A stretch of DNA of 64,000 nucleotides, taken from NCBI RefSeq assembly GCF_003182135.1, contig NZ_QGTL01000002.1:186001-250000 (forward strand), written 5' to 3'. The translations under genes were made by a program, and so were the position numbers. Source of the stretch: Nocardia neocaledoniensis. GTDB taxonomy: Bacteria > Actinomycetota > Actinomycetes > Mycobacteriales > Mycobacteriaceae. Positions within the stretch are counted from its first letter, which is position 1. The number at the start of each line of letters is the position of its first letter. The notes under the pieces were generated by a model, which worked only from the letters and a program-made list of their open reading frames with translations, made no database searches and was not told where the DNA came from. Shown here one piece after another: positions 56,431 through 63,959 of this stretch.

Positions 56431-57471
56431 CTAGTCCAGCTTCTCGAACGACGGTTTAGCTGCAATTACCGGTGTGCGAGCCGCGTTGAGATGCAGCCAA
56501 GATGGGGCATCGACCGAAACAAGTCTGTTTTCAACACCGACCAAATCCTGTTGCGCAGCCGCATTCAGCGCATCTTCGATCTCCAGCACTGTGGCGTTCT
56601 TGAATTTCTCAAGCTGCGCCTGCAATCGCTGACCCATAGGTGTGGGCTTAAGAAAATACGGCCCGCGTTCGTGTTTTCCGAGGGTGAAAATCGCTTCAGC
56701 GACGCTTGCGTAGGCGTCGTTGAATATTCCCATGAAGCCATTCGGATCCGGAAGTGTAACCTGCCAAAGTTGGTGTGCATGACTATATCGCACACCAGCC
56801 GACAAGTCTTTACTCTCCGGGACGATCGCCAAGCGTAGCCCCGGCCCGCCTTCGAGTTGGCGATGATTGCTCTTGATTGTAGCCGCGAGGTGACGGTGCC
56901 GAGACTCATCTGAAATAAATAGATCAGTCTTCCAAACCTTGGTTATCCGCTCCCCAAGGAAAGGCTCAGCTATAACTCCTTGCGCGGCATGTCTAATCCA
57001 AGGGCCATCGAACAAGTAAGGCCGCCCTCGTCCGTCCGGTAATAGAACTGCTTCCGAGTCGGCGTTTTCAACAATTGCATCCATAAATCCCAGATATTTT
57101 GCGCGCTCATACCCGAAAAGTAGCGAGGTGGGCTTGTCCATAGATCTGAAGCGCTTTGAAGCACGCCCCATCGCGTCAGCGATCGGTTCAAGGACGGTCG
57201 GCTCCTCGCCCAGAACTGCTTCGTGCACGGCCCACTCAAATCCGTCGCCTCGCATGCCTTTGTCGCGATCTAGCCGTGACAGCTTAGCCAACTGTCGCAG
57301 GGTCACGTCTTTGCGATCACGGTTAAGATCTTCGAGGTCTTCCTTGGTGAGCTGGTCCAGCTGTGCCCTGATGATCGAGCGGGCCACCGCATACATCGCG
57401 CGACCACGTTCATCGACGGGCTGCTTCTGGGCAAGGAAGGTCACGTTCCCCTCGGATGGTTTTTTCAGCAC
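56431..57471 (-). CDS. Possible PD-(D/E)XK-like nuclease of the element
   Basis: A 346-residue protein from GTG 57471 (no clear ribosome-binding site). Residues 75-85 contain GDGFEWAVHEAVLG, a helix with E79 such as opens restriction-endonuclease-like folds; residues 175-225 read ITKVWKTDLFISDE (D183) followed by AATIKSNHRQLEGG (K200) and GLRLAIVPES, a D...xxK layout resembling PD-(D/E)XK cores but with T where E/D is usual. The function is therefore only suggested. It sits just downstream of the broken HNH nuclease on the same strand, a typical restriction or defence pairing, and is visibly AT-richer than the chromosome. Confidence 0.5.
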   Translation of the reverse strand: MLKKPSEGNVTFLAQKQPVDERGRAMYAVARSIIRAQLDQLTKEDLEDLNRDRKDVTLRQLAKLSRLDRDKGMRGDGFEWAVHEAVLGEEPTVLEPIADAMGRASKRFRSMDKPTSLLFGYERAKYLGFMDAIVENADSEAVLLPDGRGRPYLFDGPWIRHAAQGVIAEPFLGERITKVWKTDLFISDESRHRHLAATIKSNHRQLEGGPGLRLAIVPESKDLSAGVRYSHAHQLWQVTLPDPNGFMGIFNDAYASVAEAIFTLGKHERGPYFLKPTPMGQRLQAQLEKFKNATVLEIEDALNAAAQQDLVGVENRLVSVDAPSWLHLNAARTPVIAAKPSFEKLD

Positions 57472-57519
57472 CGGGCGAGTCTAGTTGCGCCCTGGGCTAT
57501 CCAAGTGGGGTCTGCCGCA

Positions 57520-58417
57520 TCACCAGGCATCCGTGGCGGAGTGGTAGTGGTCGCTGAGGGCCGGAATGTACGGTCCCTCGTCGATTACGAGGCCGCGGAG
57601 CTTCTGATAGTCCGGGTACCCGTCGAGTGAAGGCGCCAGCGTCACTGAGCGAGTTGTGGGCTCGATGGCCATCAGTCCGGCATCGAACAATTGATGGTGG
57701 TCAGTTCGCAGGAGAAGGCCCTCGTCCAGATCGTGTGTCTCGTGCTCGGTGAAGCCCCGCAGGTGGGCTGCCTGCAGCACGGCGGCGAGATAGGGTCCGG
57801 TGATTGCGCATCGCAGTCCGTACCGTTCCAACAAGCCTCTGCGGAACTGCCCTGCCCTTTGCGAACTTGTACCAACGCTTGCCGCCGGCCACCCTTCGGT
57901 GGCGTTGAGCGAGGCGGTGGGGTCTTAGGCAGCGGCACCGCGAGTCCGTCTAGAAGCTTGCTCAGACCCTGCGGATCGCACCGTCGTACCGCATTTTGCT
58001 GCGCGCCGTCCAGGAGCGACTCGATCGCACTGAACGACAGTGCGCCGTCCAACGCTTGCCACTGTGCACTGTGGCTACGTAACGTGTAACGGGGAGTTCC
58101 AGCCGAAGGGGTTCGGGGAACTCGTGGCGACACCCCTTGTGGCGGCAGAGGTACTTCGGCGTCCTGGTCGTCCGCGGCACCTGTCCGGTCTTTTGCACAT
58201 CGGGCACACATACCGAACCTTGATGCCCGGGTCGGAGTCGATCCGGTCGATGCACGAAACACCGTGGACCGAGGTGGAATCACGAAGGACCACCATGTCC
58301 CCGACACTGACCTGGGGGTGATTGGCAACACCGCTGTCGTAGACGTAGGTCGATCCGAGCTCATCCGGATAGCCGTCGTTGCTCTCCCAGCTTCGACAGT
58401 AGCGCCCAGGTCTTCAC
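57520..58417 (-). pseudogene. Zinc-ribbon/HNH endonuclease, broken by frameshifts
   Basis: One gene is recognisable over several frames. From about 58417: VKTWALLSKLGE, then a shift to ESNDGYPDELGSTYVYDSG and MVVLRDSTSVHG with a zinc knuckle start RYVCPMCK; a shift to YLCRHKGCRHEF and VTRYVATVHSG (second zinc half); a shift to QALDGALSFSAIESLLDGAQ with QNAVR; and finally a shift to the intact HNH part (RCAITGPYLAAVLQAAHL, LRTDHHQLFDAGL). The start of each block matches the order of known HNH endonucleases with this N-terminal zinc ribbon. At least three indels disrupt it, so no active nuclease is made, though the last 104 codons could be translated. Confidence 0.8.
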
Positions 58418-58520
58418 TTCGTCCCCCTCGCGGTGCTGGCGATTCCACTTGGACCGCCATAGCTCAGACTACGAATCCGGTCTGACATCTCAGCCGCGGA
58501 CGCCCACCTCGGACTTTTCG

Positions 58521-58678
58521 CGGGACCGGAACGGGACACACACTACGACGATGTCGAACAACCCCGATGTCAGTGCCGATCGGCGAACCACCGAAAGATG
58601 CTTCTGGCCCCGTGATTTCATCCACCGGCTGGACCGAAGGTCAAGTGGGCCAGCCGTCCCGTCATCCGTCCCCCCGGG
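58521..58678 (+). repeat. Direct repeat R3
   Basis: Matches R2a (56011-56169), with a 31-base exact block at 58641-58671. It lies between the broken HNH gene and attR. Confidence 0.75.
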
Positions 58679-58797
58679 CCGTCCACAGGCCGTCGCGCAC
58701 CAAAAGTACCCAGAAGTGCCGAGAACTCCCGAGAGGTGTATCGGCAGCTCATAGGCTGTTTTTGGCAGCTTTCGCCAGCATGGGCGAAACCGGCCGC

Positions 58798-58953
58798 AAG
58801 ATCCTCGATATCTTCGAAGATACCCAGCAGATCCAGCAGCTGATCGTGGCTCGCCGCGTCCTCGGAAAGACCAGCGCCGAGCTGAAGTGAGCTGGTAGAC
58901 AAGGAAATCCGGTGCGAGTCGACATGATGACTCGCACCGGATTCTTGTTTCCC
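58798..58953 (+). repeat. attR: right copy of the fadE23 3'-end direct repeat
   Basis: Encodes the last 31 codons of a FadE23-like protein with IFED in place of the conserved IFEG, the stop and the terminator. Most differences from attL are synonymous, so one copy evolved under coding constraint elsewhere before integration. Confidence 0.9.
58906..58950 (+). terminator. fadE23 terminator (attR copy)
   Basis: Perfect stem (58906-58920 with 58929-58943) followed by CTTGTTT; duplicate of the attL terminator. Confidence 0.8.
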
Positions 58954-58998
58954 GTCTAGTGCGCTGCGCATCGGTGCGTACGATTCCTGACTTCGACG

Positions 58999-59451
58999 TC
59001 ATCGAGACCCTGGAACGGCGGCGGCGATGGCTGCGTCAAGGCCCCGGACAGCATTGTCGTACTGCTCGCGGTCGAACAGAAAGGGGCCGAAAGCGGCGCA
59101 GTCACGAGGGGCGCGATACGGCTGTTCGAAGTGGTCCCACACGACAAGGTCGCCGGTCGAGGTTATGCGCGCCGACAGCGGCCAGCAGCCGAAATCCCCA
59201 CAGCTGCAAGCGAGTACGGGAGTTCTCTGTCCCGTGGTGAGGGGCGAGGAGCCGTGAAAATGTTCCATCGCCGACTCGAACGGGACATACAGTGGGACGA
59301 GGCCACCGTAACGGCCGCCCACAGGCTCCATACCGACGCTGGTTTCGAAGGTGTCGATGAGATCGGTCAGCGGGATGGTATCGATGCTGGGCATGATTTG
59401 GGGGACGTCGAGAGGTCCGGGCGGTCCGGGCCGATATTCGAATCCAATCAC
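58999..59451 (-). CDS. Hypothetical protein
   Basis: About 150 residues from a GTG at 59451. The central block HFHGSSPLTTGQRTPVLACSCGDFGCWPLSARITSTGDLVVWDHFEQPYR has the Cys/Trp pattern seen in many uncharacterised actinobacterial proteins, and the C terminus reads FGPFLFDREQYDNAVRGLDAAI. The frame is open upstream to 59559 but that part is Arg-rich. It is the first chromosomal gene beyond attR. No function assigned. Confidence 0.65.
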   Translation of the reverse strand: MIGFEYRPGPPGPLDVPQIMPSIDTIPLTDLIDTFETSVGMEPVGGRYGGLVPLYVPFESAMEHFHGSSPLTTGQRTPVLACSCGDFGCWPLSARITSTGDLVVWDHFEQPYRAPRDCAAFGPFLFDREQYDNAVRGLDAAIAAAVPGSR

Positions 59452-59765
59452 GCTGATCGCTGTCCATCGGTTGCGCGGCGAGCGCTTCCGATCTCGGGTG
59501 ATCGACCCAGTACCCCCACGACAGCGCCCACCGGGGGCCTGGGGCCTGCGGGGGATCACCGACCGAGGCGCACGGCGCCCTTCTCAGTGGAAAGAATCAC
59601 CGCGTCAACGTATCCAGCGCCCGCCCGTTCCGCAACGGTGAACGTACGGTCGGTGACGGCACCGGTGCGAGGACTTCGTCTTCGACATCATCGCTGGGCT
59701 GACCGGCATCACCTGGGGCCGCATCGCGACGGCGACCTACCGGGTTGGAACACCTGAGGGCGGGA
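59452..59765. other. Intergenic stretch with a possible coding remnant
   Basis: No full gene. Near 59672-59745 the plus strand reads EDFVFDIIAGLTGITW followed by GRIATATYRVG, which looks like a protein fragment without start or partner; it may be the end of a lost gene. Confidence 0.3.
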
Positions 59766-60728
59766 TCACATCGCGGTGGTGTCGTCGTGGTGGATGCGGC
59801 GGTCGAGGCGGTGGGGGTTGATGTCGAGGAGTTTGCGGTCCCAGGAGGCGAGGTCGGCGGCTGCGGCGTAGGTGGCGTCGAGGAAGTGGAGCAGGGTGGC
59901 GTCGGGGTCGGAGCTCTCGCGGACCACCTCGTAGGGCAGGACGAATTCGCCCAGGGTGGCGTCCCATTCGGCGCCGACGGGGCCGGCGGGCTGGGACGAG
60001 TAGCCCTCGGGGGCCGGGTAGGAGTAGGCGTAGAAGGTGCCTTCGGTGCCGCCGGGCCAGAACCCGGCGCTGGCGCACTCGCGGGAGTAGGCCTCCTCCA
60101 TGACCCAGTCGGCGCAGTTGGGGGCGCCGCCGGGGTGGGTCGGCGCGGTGCGGCCGGAGAAGCGGGTGCAGGCGAGGTCGAGCGAGCCCCAGAAGACGTG
60201 CACCGGACTGGTCTTCCCGGCGAATCCGGCGCGCCACAGCTGGAAGACCCGTTCGATCTGGACGAGTTGCTGCCAGAAGAGTTCGACGGCGCCCGCGTCG
60301 TACGAATGGTGGGTGGTGTCCTCGGCGAAGGGGATCGCGGGGTCCACCTCGTTGGGTGAGGCCTCGATGTCGATCACGATCGCGAGACGCCCGAGCACGT
60401 GGCCGAGCTCGGCGTAGAAGTCGGCGACCGTGCGCGGGCGCAGGGCGACGGTGGCGTGGCGACCGTCGCTGGTGCGCAGGACGAGTTCGTGGTCGTGGAA
60501 ATCGAATTCGATGTCGAGCAGCCGCCCGTCGACGGGGATCGCACCGGTCGACAACCCCCGCGCGTTGACCGCGAAGGTGACGTTCCACCAGTGGTTGACC
60601 AGCGGCGTGCCCTCCATCTTCAGCTTGCCGATGATCTGCGTCCACATGTGCAGTGTGTCGCGGGTATCGGCCCAGGAGTCGACGCGCAGGCTGGGCCAGA
60701 CGGCCTTCGCGGGGGTCAGCTGTGCCAT
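59766..60728 (-). CDS. DUF5996 family protein
   Basis: A 320-residue soluble protein. WPSLRVDSWADTRDTLHMWTQIIGKLKM at the start and ALRPRTVADFYAELGHVLGRLAI, SSPVHVFWGSLDLACTRFSGRTAP and FWPGG-type segments are the DUF5996 signatures. The function of the family is unknown. GAGGA lies upstream of the ATG at 60728. It is divergent from the AurF-like gene, 178 bp apart. Confidence 0.88.
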   Translation of the reverse strand: MAQLTPAKAVWPSLRVDSWADTRDTLHMWTQIIGKLKMEGTPLVNHWWNVTFAVNARGLSTGAIPVDGRLLDIEFDFHDHELVLRTSDGRHATVALRPRTVADFYAELGHVLGRLAIVIDIEASPNEVDPAIPFAEDTTHHSYDAGAVELFWQQLVQIERVFQLWRAGFAGKTSPVHVFWGSLDLACTRFSGRTAPTHPGGAPNCADWVMEEAYSRECASAGFWPGGTEGTFYAYSYPAPEGYSSQPAGPVGAEWDATLGEFVLPYEVVRESSDPDATLLHFLDATYAAAADLASWDRKLLDINPHRLDRRIHHDDTTAM

Positions 60729-60857
60729 CGCAATCCTCGTTTCCTAGACAGACTGGTCAACCGTCCGAACCGATTCGCGCTGCCTCATCGTACGTCGGCG
60801 CAGGTAGACCGCGCAGCAGCCGGAAATTCGGCGCCACCCAGTTGTGTGGGACCGCGA

Positions 60858-60876
60858 GTCTCATATAACGTGAGAC
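60858..60876 (+). promoter_or_regulatory. Candidate operator overlapping the aurF-like promoter
   Basis: GTCTCA-TATAACG-TGAGAC is a perfect 6-bp inverted repeat whose spacer contains the -10-like TATAAC; a TTGTGT -35-like box lies 16 bp upstream. The gene starts at 60907 after a GAAGGAG site. Confidence 0.45.
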
Positions 60877-60906
60877 CTGCGCCACCCCACGAAGGAGACA
60901 TCGCCG

Positions 60907-61893
60907 ATGCTGTCGACCACGACGAAGAACACCGCCACCGATCCCGAGTACCACGAGATCCTGCGCAATCTGTCCGACGGTTCGGTGAACCGGCATTTCG
61001 ATCCCTATGTCGACATCGATTGGGATTCGCCGGAGTTCGCCGTGCACAGCGACGATCCGCGCTGGATCATGCCGGAGGAGGACCCGCTGGGCCGCCACCC
61101 CTGGTACAAGGCCCAGCCGGTGGAGCGCCGGATCGCGATGGGGATGTGGCGTCAGGCCGGGATCGCGAAGGTGGGCCTGGATTTCGAGCAGCTGCTGATC
61201 CGCGGGTTGATGCAGTATCTGGTCTCGGTGCCCAACGGTGATCCGGAGTTCCGGTACGTCACCCACGAGGCGGCCGAAGAGTGCAACCACACGATGATGT
61301 TCCAGGAGATGATCAACCGCATCGGCTATCGCGATGTGGTGGGCATGGGCAGCATCGATCGCAAGCTGACGATGGCCATCTGGCCCGCGGTGAAGTACTT
61401 CCCCGAGCTGTTCTTCACGATGATCCTCGGTGGTGAGGAGCCGATCGATCACCTGCAGAAGTCGCTGCTGCGCGCCGGTGTCGATCTGCATCCGATGGTG
61501 CAGCGGGTGATGCAGATCCATGTGGCCGAGGAGGCCAGGCACATCTCCTTCGCCCACGAATACCTGCGCCGCAACGTCCCCGGCATGAACCCGATCGCGA
61601 AATCGGTGCTGTCGGTGGCCTTCCCGGTCGCGATGCGGGTGATGCTGGACATGATCATGACGCCGCCGAAGGAGTTCGTGGAGAAGTTCGACATCCCGGC
61701 CGAGGTGATGCGGGAGGCGTACTGGGGCGGCGCGGAATCGCAGACCACCATGCGCAACATCTTCGGCGACGTGCGCGCGCTGGCCACCAACAGCGGCCTG
61801 ATGAACCCGGTCGCCAAGCTGACCTGGCGCCTGCTCGGCATCGACGGCCCGGTGACCAGGTACCGCAGCGAACCGGCCCGCAAGGCCGCCTGA
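60907..61893 (+). CDS. AurF-like diiron oxygenase
   Basis: A 328-residue protein of the p-aminobenzoate N-oxygenase (AurF) family. Metal-binding helices carry EECNH (within HEAAEECNHTMMFQEMINRIG) and EEARH (within HVAEEARHISFAHEYL), with a further Glu in FEQLLIRGLMQYL, giving the carboxylate/His set for a di-iron centre. It could oxidise an aryl amine or another substrate; many mycobacteria carry such genes of unknown use. GAAGGAG precedes the ATG at 60907. Confidence 0.88.
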   Translation: MLSTTTKNTATDPEYHEILRNLSDGSVNRHFDPYVDIDWDSPEFAVHSDDPRWIMPEEDPLGRHPWYKAQPVERRIAMGMWRQAGIAKVGLDFEQLLIRGLMQYLVSVPNGDPEFRYVTHEAAEECNHTMMFQEMINRIGYRDVVGMGSIDRKLTMAIWPAVKYFPELFFTMILGGEEPIDHLQKSLLRAGVDLHPMVQRVMQIHVAEEARHISFAHEYLRRNVPGMNPIAKSVLSVAFPVAMRVMLDMIMTPPKEFVEKFDIPAEVMREAYWGGAESQTTMRNIFGDVRALATNSGLMNPVAKLTWRLLGIDGPVTRYRSEPARKAA

Positions 61894-61904
61894 ACCGGCG
61901 ACAC

Positions 61905-61925
61905 GGGTGTACACCCCGATGTACA
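61905..61925 (+). promoter_or_regulatory. YefM-like operator (long and short TGTACA palindromes)
   Basis: GGGTGTACACCC (61905-61916) and a second TGTACA (61920-61925) have centres 12 bp apart, the geometry known for the E. coli yefM-yoeB operator. It lies 7 bp before the antitoxin ATG. Confidence 0.7.
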
Positions 61926-61932
61926 GTGGAAT

Positions 61933-62247
61933 ATGGCCGATTACGAAACTGTGCCGTTGACCGAACTGCGGGGGCAGCTCGGTAGTGTGCTGGACGGGGT
62001 GTCCGCGAGCGGACGACCCGTGATCGTGACGCGGGAGGGGAAGGAGCTGGTCGCGGTGGTGCCCGCTGAGGTGTTGCGGCACGGGGCGTTGCCCCCGGCG
62101 TACTTCAACGACGATCTGCGGCAACAGATCCTCGGCGGTCTCGACGACCGGATCAAGTCGCATTCCGCCGCCGACATCGCCGACGCGGAAGCGAAGCTGG
62201 ACAAACTCATGAGCGCGCTGGACGGCACGGGCGCGAGCACCCGGTGA
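61933..62247 (+). CDS. Phd/YefM family antitoxin
   Basis: A 104-residue antitoxin. The N-terminal domain YETVPLTELRGQLGSVLDGVSASGRPVIVTREGKELVAVVPAEVL is a complete Phd/YefM DNA-binding fold; the C-terminal part is a helical toxin-binding tail. It would repress its own operon through the TGTACA sites immediately upstream. The stop codon overlaps the GTG of the next gene (GTGA), so toxin and antitoxin are co-translated. Confidence 0.92.
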   Translation: MADYETVPLTELRGQLGSVLDGVSASGRPVIVTREGKELVAVVPAEVLRHGALPPAYFNDDLRQQILGGLDDRIKSHSAADIADAEAKLDKLMSALDGTGASTR

Positions 62248-62621
62248 GCGTCGCCGACCACACCGCGCTCACCTCCCTCGCGCTGTCGCCGTTGTTCGGG
62301 CAGGTGATCATGCGGCAGTTCACCCAGCAACGCCGGATCATGGTGGTGCCGACGGTGAGCCTGATGGCCGCGATGCGCGCCGTCGACAACATCGACGAGC
62401 TCGGGCGCCTGCTCGACAACCGTGTCGCCGTGCGCTGGGCCGAACTCGACGCGGCCACCGCCATCCGCACCGGCACCACCGTGCCGATGGCCGACGATCA
62501 CACCGAATGGCCGCTCATCGCCCCGGTCGTGTTCACCGCGCAGAACCTCGACATGCCGGTACTCACCGCCAAGCCCGAGCTCTATCGCGGCTACAAAGTA
62601 CAGGTCGCGCCGATGCCGTGA
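62244..62621 (+). CDS. PIN-domain (VapC-like) toxin with degraded active site
   Basis: A 125-residue protein translationally coupled to the Phd antitoxin. The overall PIN pattern is visible: ADHTAL with D5 at the first acidic position, VPTVSLMAAMRAV where the second acidic residue is normally found but is absent, and WPLIAPVVFTAQNLDMPVLTAKPELYRGYKVQV, where PIN proteins have D-x-L-I-A-A and TRDPELY; here the last Asp is K110. Only the first Asp seems kept, so endoribonuclease activity is doubtful. Confidence 0.7.
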   Translation: MSVADHTALTSLALSPLFGQVIMRQFTQQRRIMVVPTVSLMAAMRAVDNIDELGRLLDNRVAVRWAELDAATAIRTGTTVPMADDHTEWPLIAPVVFTAQNLDMPVLTAKPELYRGYKVQVAPMP

Positions 62622-62725
62622 GCGCCGTCGGTTACGGTGCACAACGAGGTCGGTCGCCGCAGGCCGACCGGAGCGAACGATTCACCAGACAAAGCTGTAC
62701 CAGGAACACTCGAGGAGAGCTGGTT

Positions 62726-63361
62726 ATGCATCATCTGAGTTTCACGCGTCGCCTCACCACCGCGATGGCCGCCGCCTCGGCCGCCGTCGCCCTCGTCTTC
62801 GCCGGCCAGGCCGCGGCCGAGCCGGCACCCCAGTCCACGGTCGACGTGGCCGCGGCGGTCTCACAGCTGCGGACCTCGGTCGCGGGCAACCCGGGCGCAC
62901 TGGCCGCTCTCGATCAGCTGGTCGACAAGGGCACCGTCGACGTCGCGCTGCCCGCGCAGCCGTTCCAGATCCCGGCGACCTCCGACATCGGCCAGAACGG
63001 CGGCGGCCCCGGCGTCTACGGCTCCGGCATCGCCCTCGACATCGACGGCTTCCGCATGGGCTTCTTCGGCGGTCCGGGCACCATCTCGCCCAACCAGGGC
63101 GGCGCGAAGCTCGAGGTGATGTGGCTGAACCTGTCCAACGGCCGCAGCGGCACGGCGGTGCTGACCGAGCACCAGGACGTGCCCGTCGACACCACCATCC
63201 GCACCGCGCCGCTGGACACCGGCGGCGGCCTGGTGGTCGCCGCGGTGTACGGCAGCCTGTGGCACCGCTGGTCGGTGCCGGTCGACGAGGCGCACCCGGA
63301 CGGGTACGCCTACCAGCTCGGCCACATCCAGCAGCCGTCCTTCGGCGCCGTCACCCGCTAG
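62726..63361 (+). CDS. Secreted hypothetical protein
   Basis: A 211-residue protein with a clear signal peptide (LSFTRRLTTAMAAASAAVALVFAGQAAAEP, cleavage after AAA). The mature part is beta-rich, with IALDIDGFRMGFFGGPGTISPNQGGAKLEVMWLNLSNGRSGTAVLTEH, a pattern common among secreted proteins of Nocardia with unknown role. GAGGAGA lies upstream of the ATG at 62726. A strong terminator follows. Confidence 0.75.
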   Translation: MHHLSFTRRLTTAMAAASAAVALVFAGQAAAEPAPQSTVDVAAAVSQLRTSVAGNPGALAALDQLVDKGTVDVALPAQPFQIPATSDIGQNGGGPGVYGSGIALDIDGFRMGFFGGPGTISPNQGGAKLEVMWLNLSNGRSGTAVLTEHQDVPVDTTIRTAPLDTGGGLVVAAVYGSLWHRWSVPVDEAHPDGYAYQLGHIQQPSFGAVTR

Positions 63362-63373
63362 TCCCATTCGGCC

Positions 63374-63408
63374 GCGCGCCCCGGAATCCGCGAGGTTCCG
63401 GGGCGCGC
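63374..63408 (+). terminator. Hairpin terminator after the secreted protein gene
   Basis: Perfect 13-bp stem (63374-63386 with 63396-63408), 9-base loop, 13 bp after the stop codon. Confidence 0.75.
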
Positions 63409-63458
63409 GCTCGTCGCGGAAGCAGCGCGAGGCGTTCGGTGTGGCGTAGGTTGACCGC

Positions 63459-63959
63459 GTGGATCTGGTCGACCGACTCGAAGAACTGGAACGGCGGGTT
63501 GCCGCCCTCGAAGACGCGCGGCCCGAGGGCGGCGACGGCGCGCAGCTGCCGTGGGCGGTGGCGCGGTTGCGGGAGGAGTTCGACGCCGCCGCGGTCCGCA
63601 ACGGCGGCGTGCTGATGGCCGGGGCGCTGCACCTGCCGACCGGTGAGCGCTTCGACTGGCAGGCGCAGTTCCCGATCGACACCATCGTCGGCGAGGAATG
63701 GACCACCGAGGTCGCCAATTGCCTTGCTGCCCTGGCGAACCCGGTCCGGCTGCGGCTGCTGCGCGAGATCGTGTACGGGCGCAGGACCGCCGCCGATCTC
63801 GCCGCGATCTCCGAGCTGGGTTCCTCCGCCGACATCTATCAGCATCTGCGCCAGCTGGCCGCGGTCGGCTGGCTGCAGACCGCGGGCCTCGGCCGCTTCG
63901 AGGTTCCGGAAGGCCGGCTCATCCCGCTGCTCGCGGCCCTGGCCAGCGCGCAGCGATAG
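63459..63959 (+). CDS. ArsR-type winged-helix regulator
   Basis: A 166-residue protein from GTG 63459. The N-terminal 70 residues include a coiled segment (DLVDRLEELERRVAALED); the C-terminal half is an ArsR-like winged helix (ALANPVRLRLLREIVYGRRTAADLAAISELGSSADIYQHLRQLAAVGWLQTAGLGRFEVPEGRL). No cysteine pair for metal sensing is seen, so a different signal is likely. The gene ends 41 bp before the window edge. Confidence 0.88.
   Translation: MDLVDRLEELERRVAALEDARPEGGDGAQLPWAVARLREEFDAAAVRNGGVLMAGALHLPTGERFDWQAQFPIDTIVGEEWTTEVANCLAALANPVRLRLLREIVYGRRTAADLAAISELGSSADIYQHLRQLAAVGWLQTAGLGRFEVPEGRLIPLLAALASAQR

Larger units (their letters stand above)
52159..58953. mobile_element. Decayed integrative element inserted at the fadE23 3' end
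   Basis: Bounded by the attL and attR repeats with a constant offset of 6,639 bp. Inside, next to attL, is the C-terminal third of a tyrosine integrase, and the cargo is visibly poorer in G+C than the chromosome on both sides (especially 55.0-55.9 kb and 56.5-57.4 kb). Cargo in order: HEPN-motif protein, second HEPN-motif protein, possible nuclease, broken HNH nuclease, with diverged repeats between blocks. The integrase lacks its N-terminal half, so the element is probably immobile by itself. Confidence 0.85.
58418..58998. other. Right end of the element with R3 and attR
   Basis: No gene. It carries repeat R3 (58521-58678) and the attR copy of the fadE23 end (58798-58953). The displaced fadE23 tail is open from an ATG at about 58780 but encodes only a 36-residue remnant. 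Confidence 0.7.

Noticed and set aside
58780..58890. Short gene ending in KTSAELK
   Set aside because: This is the displaced fadE23 tail in attR, not an independent gene.
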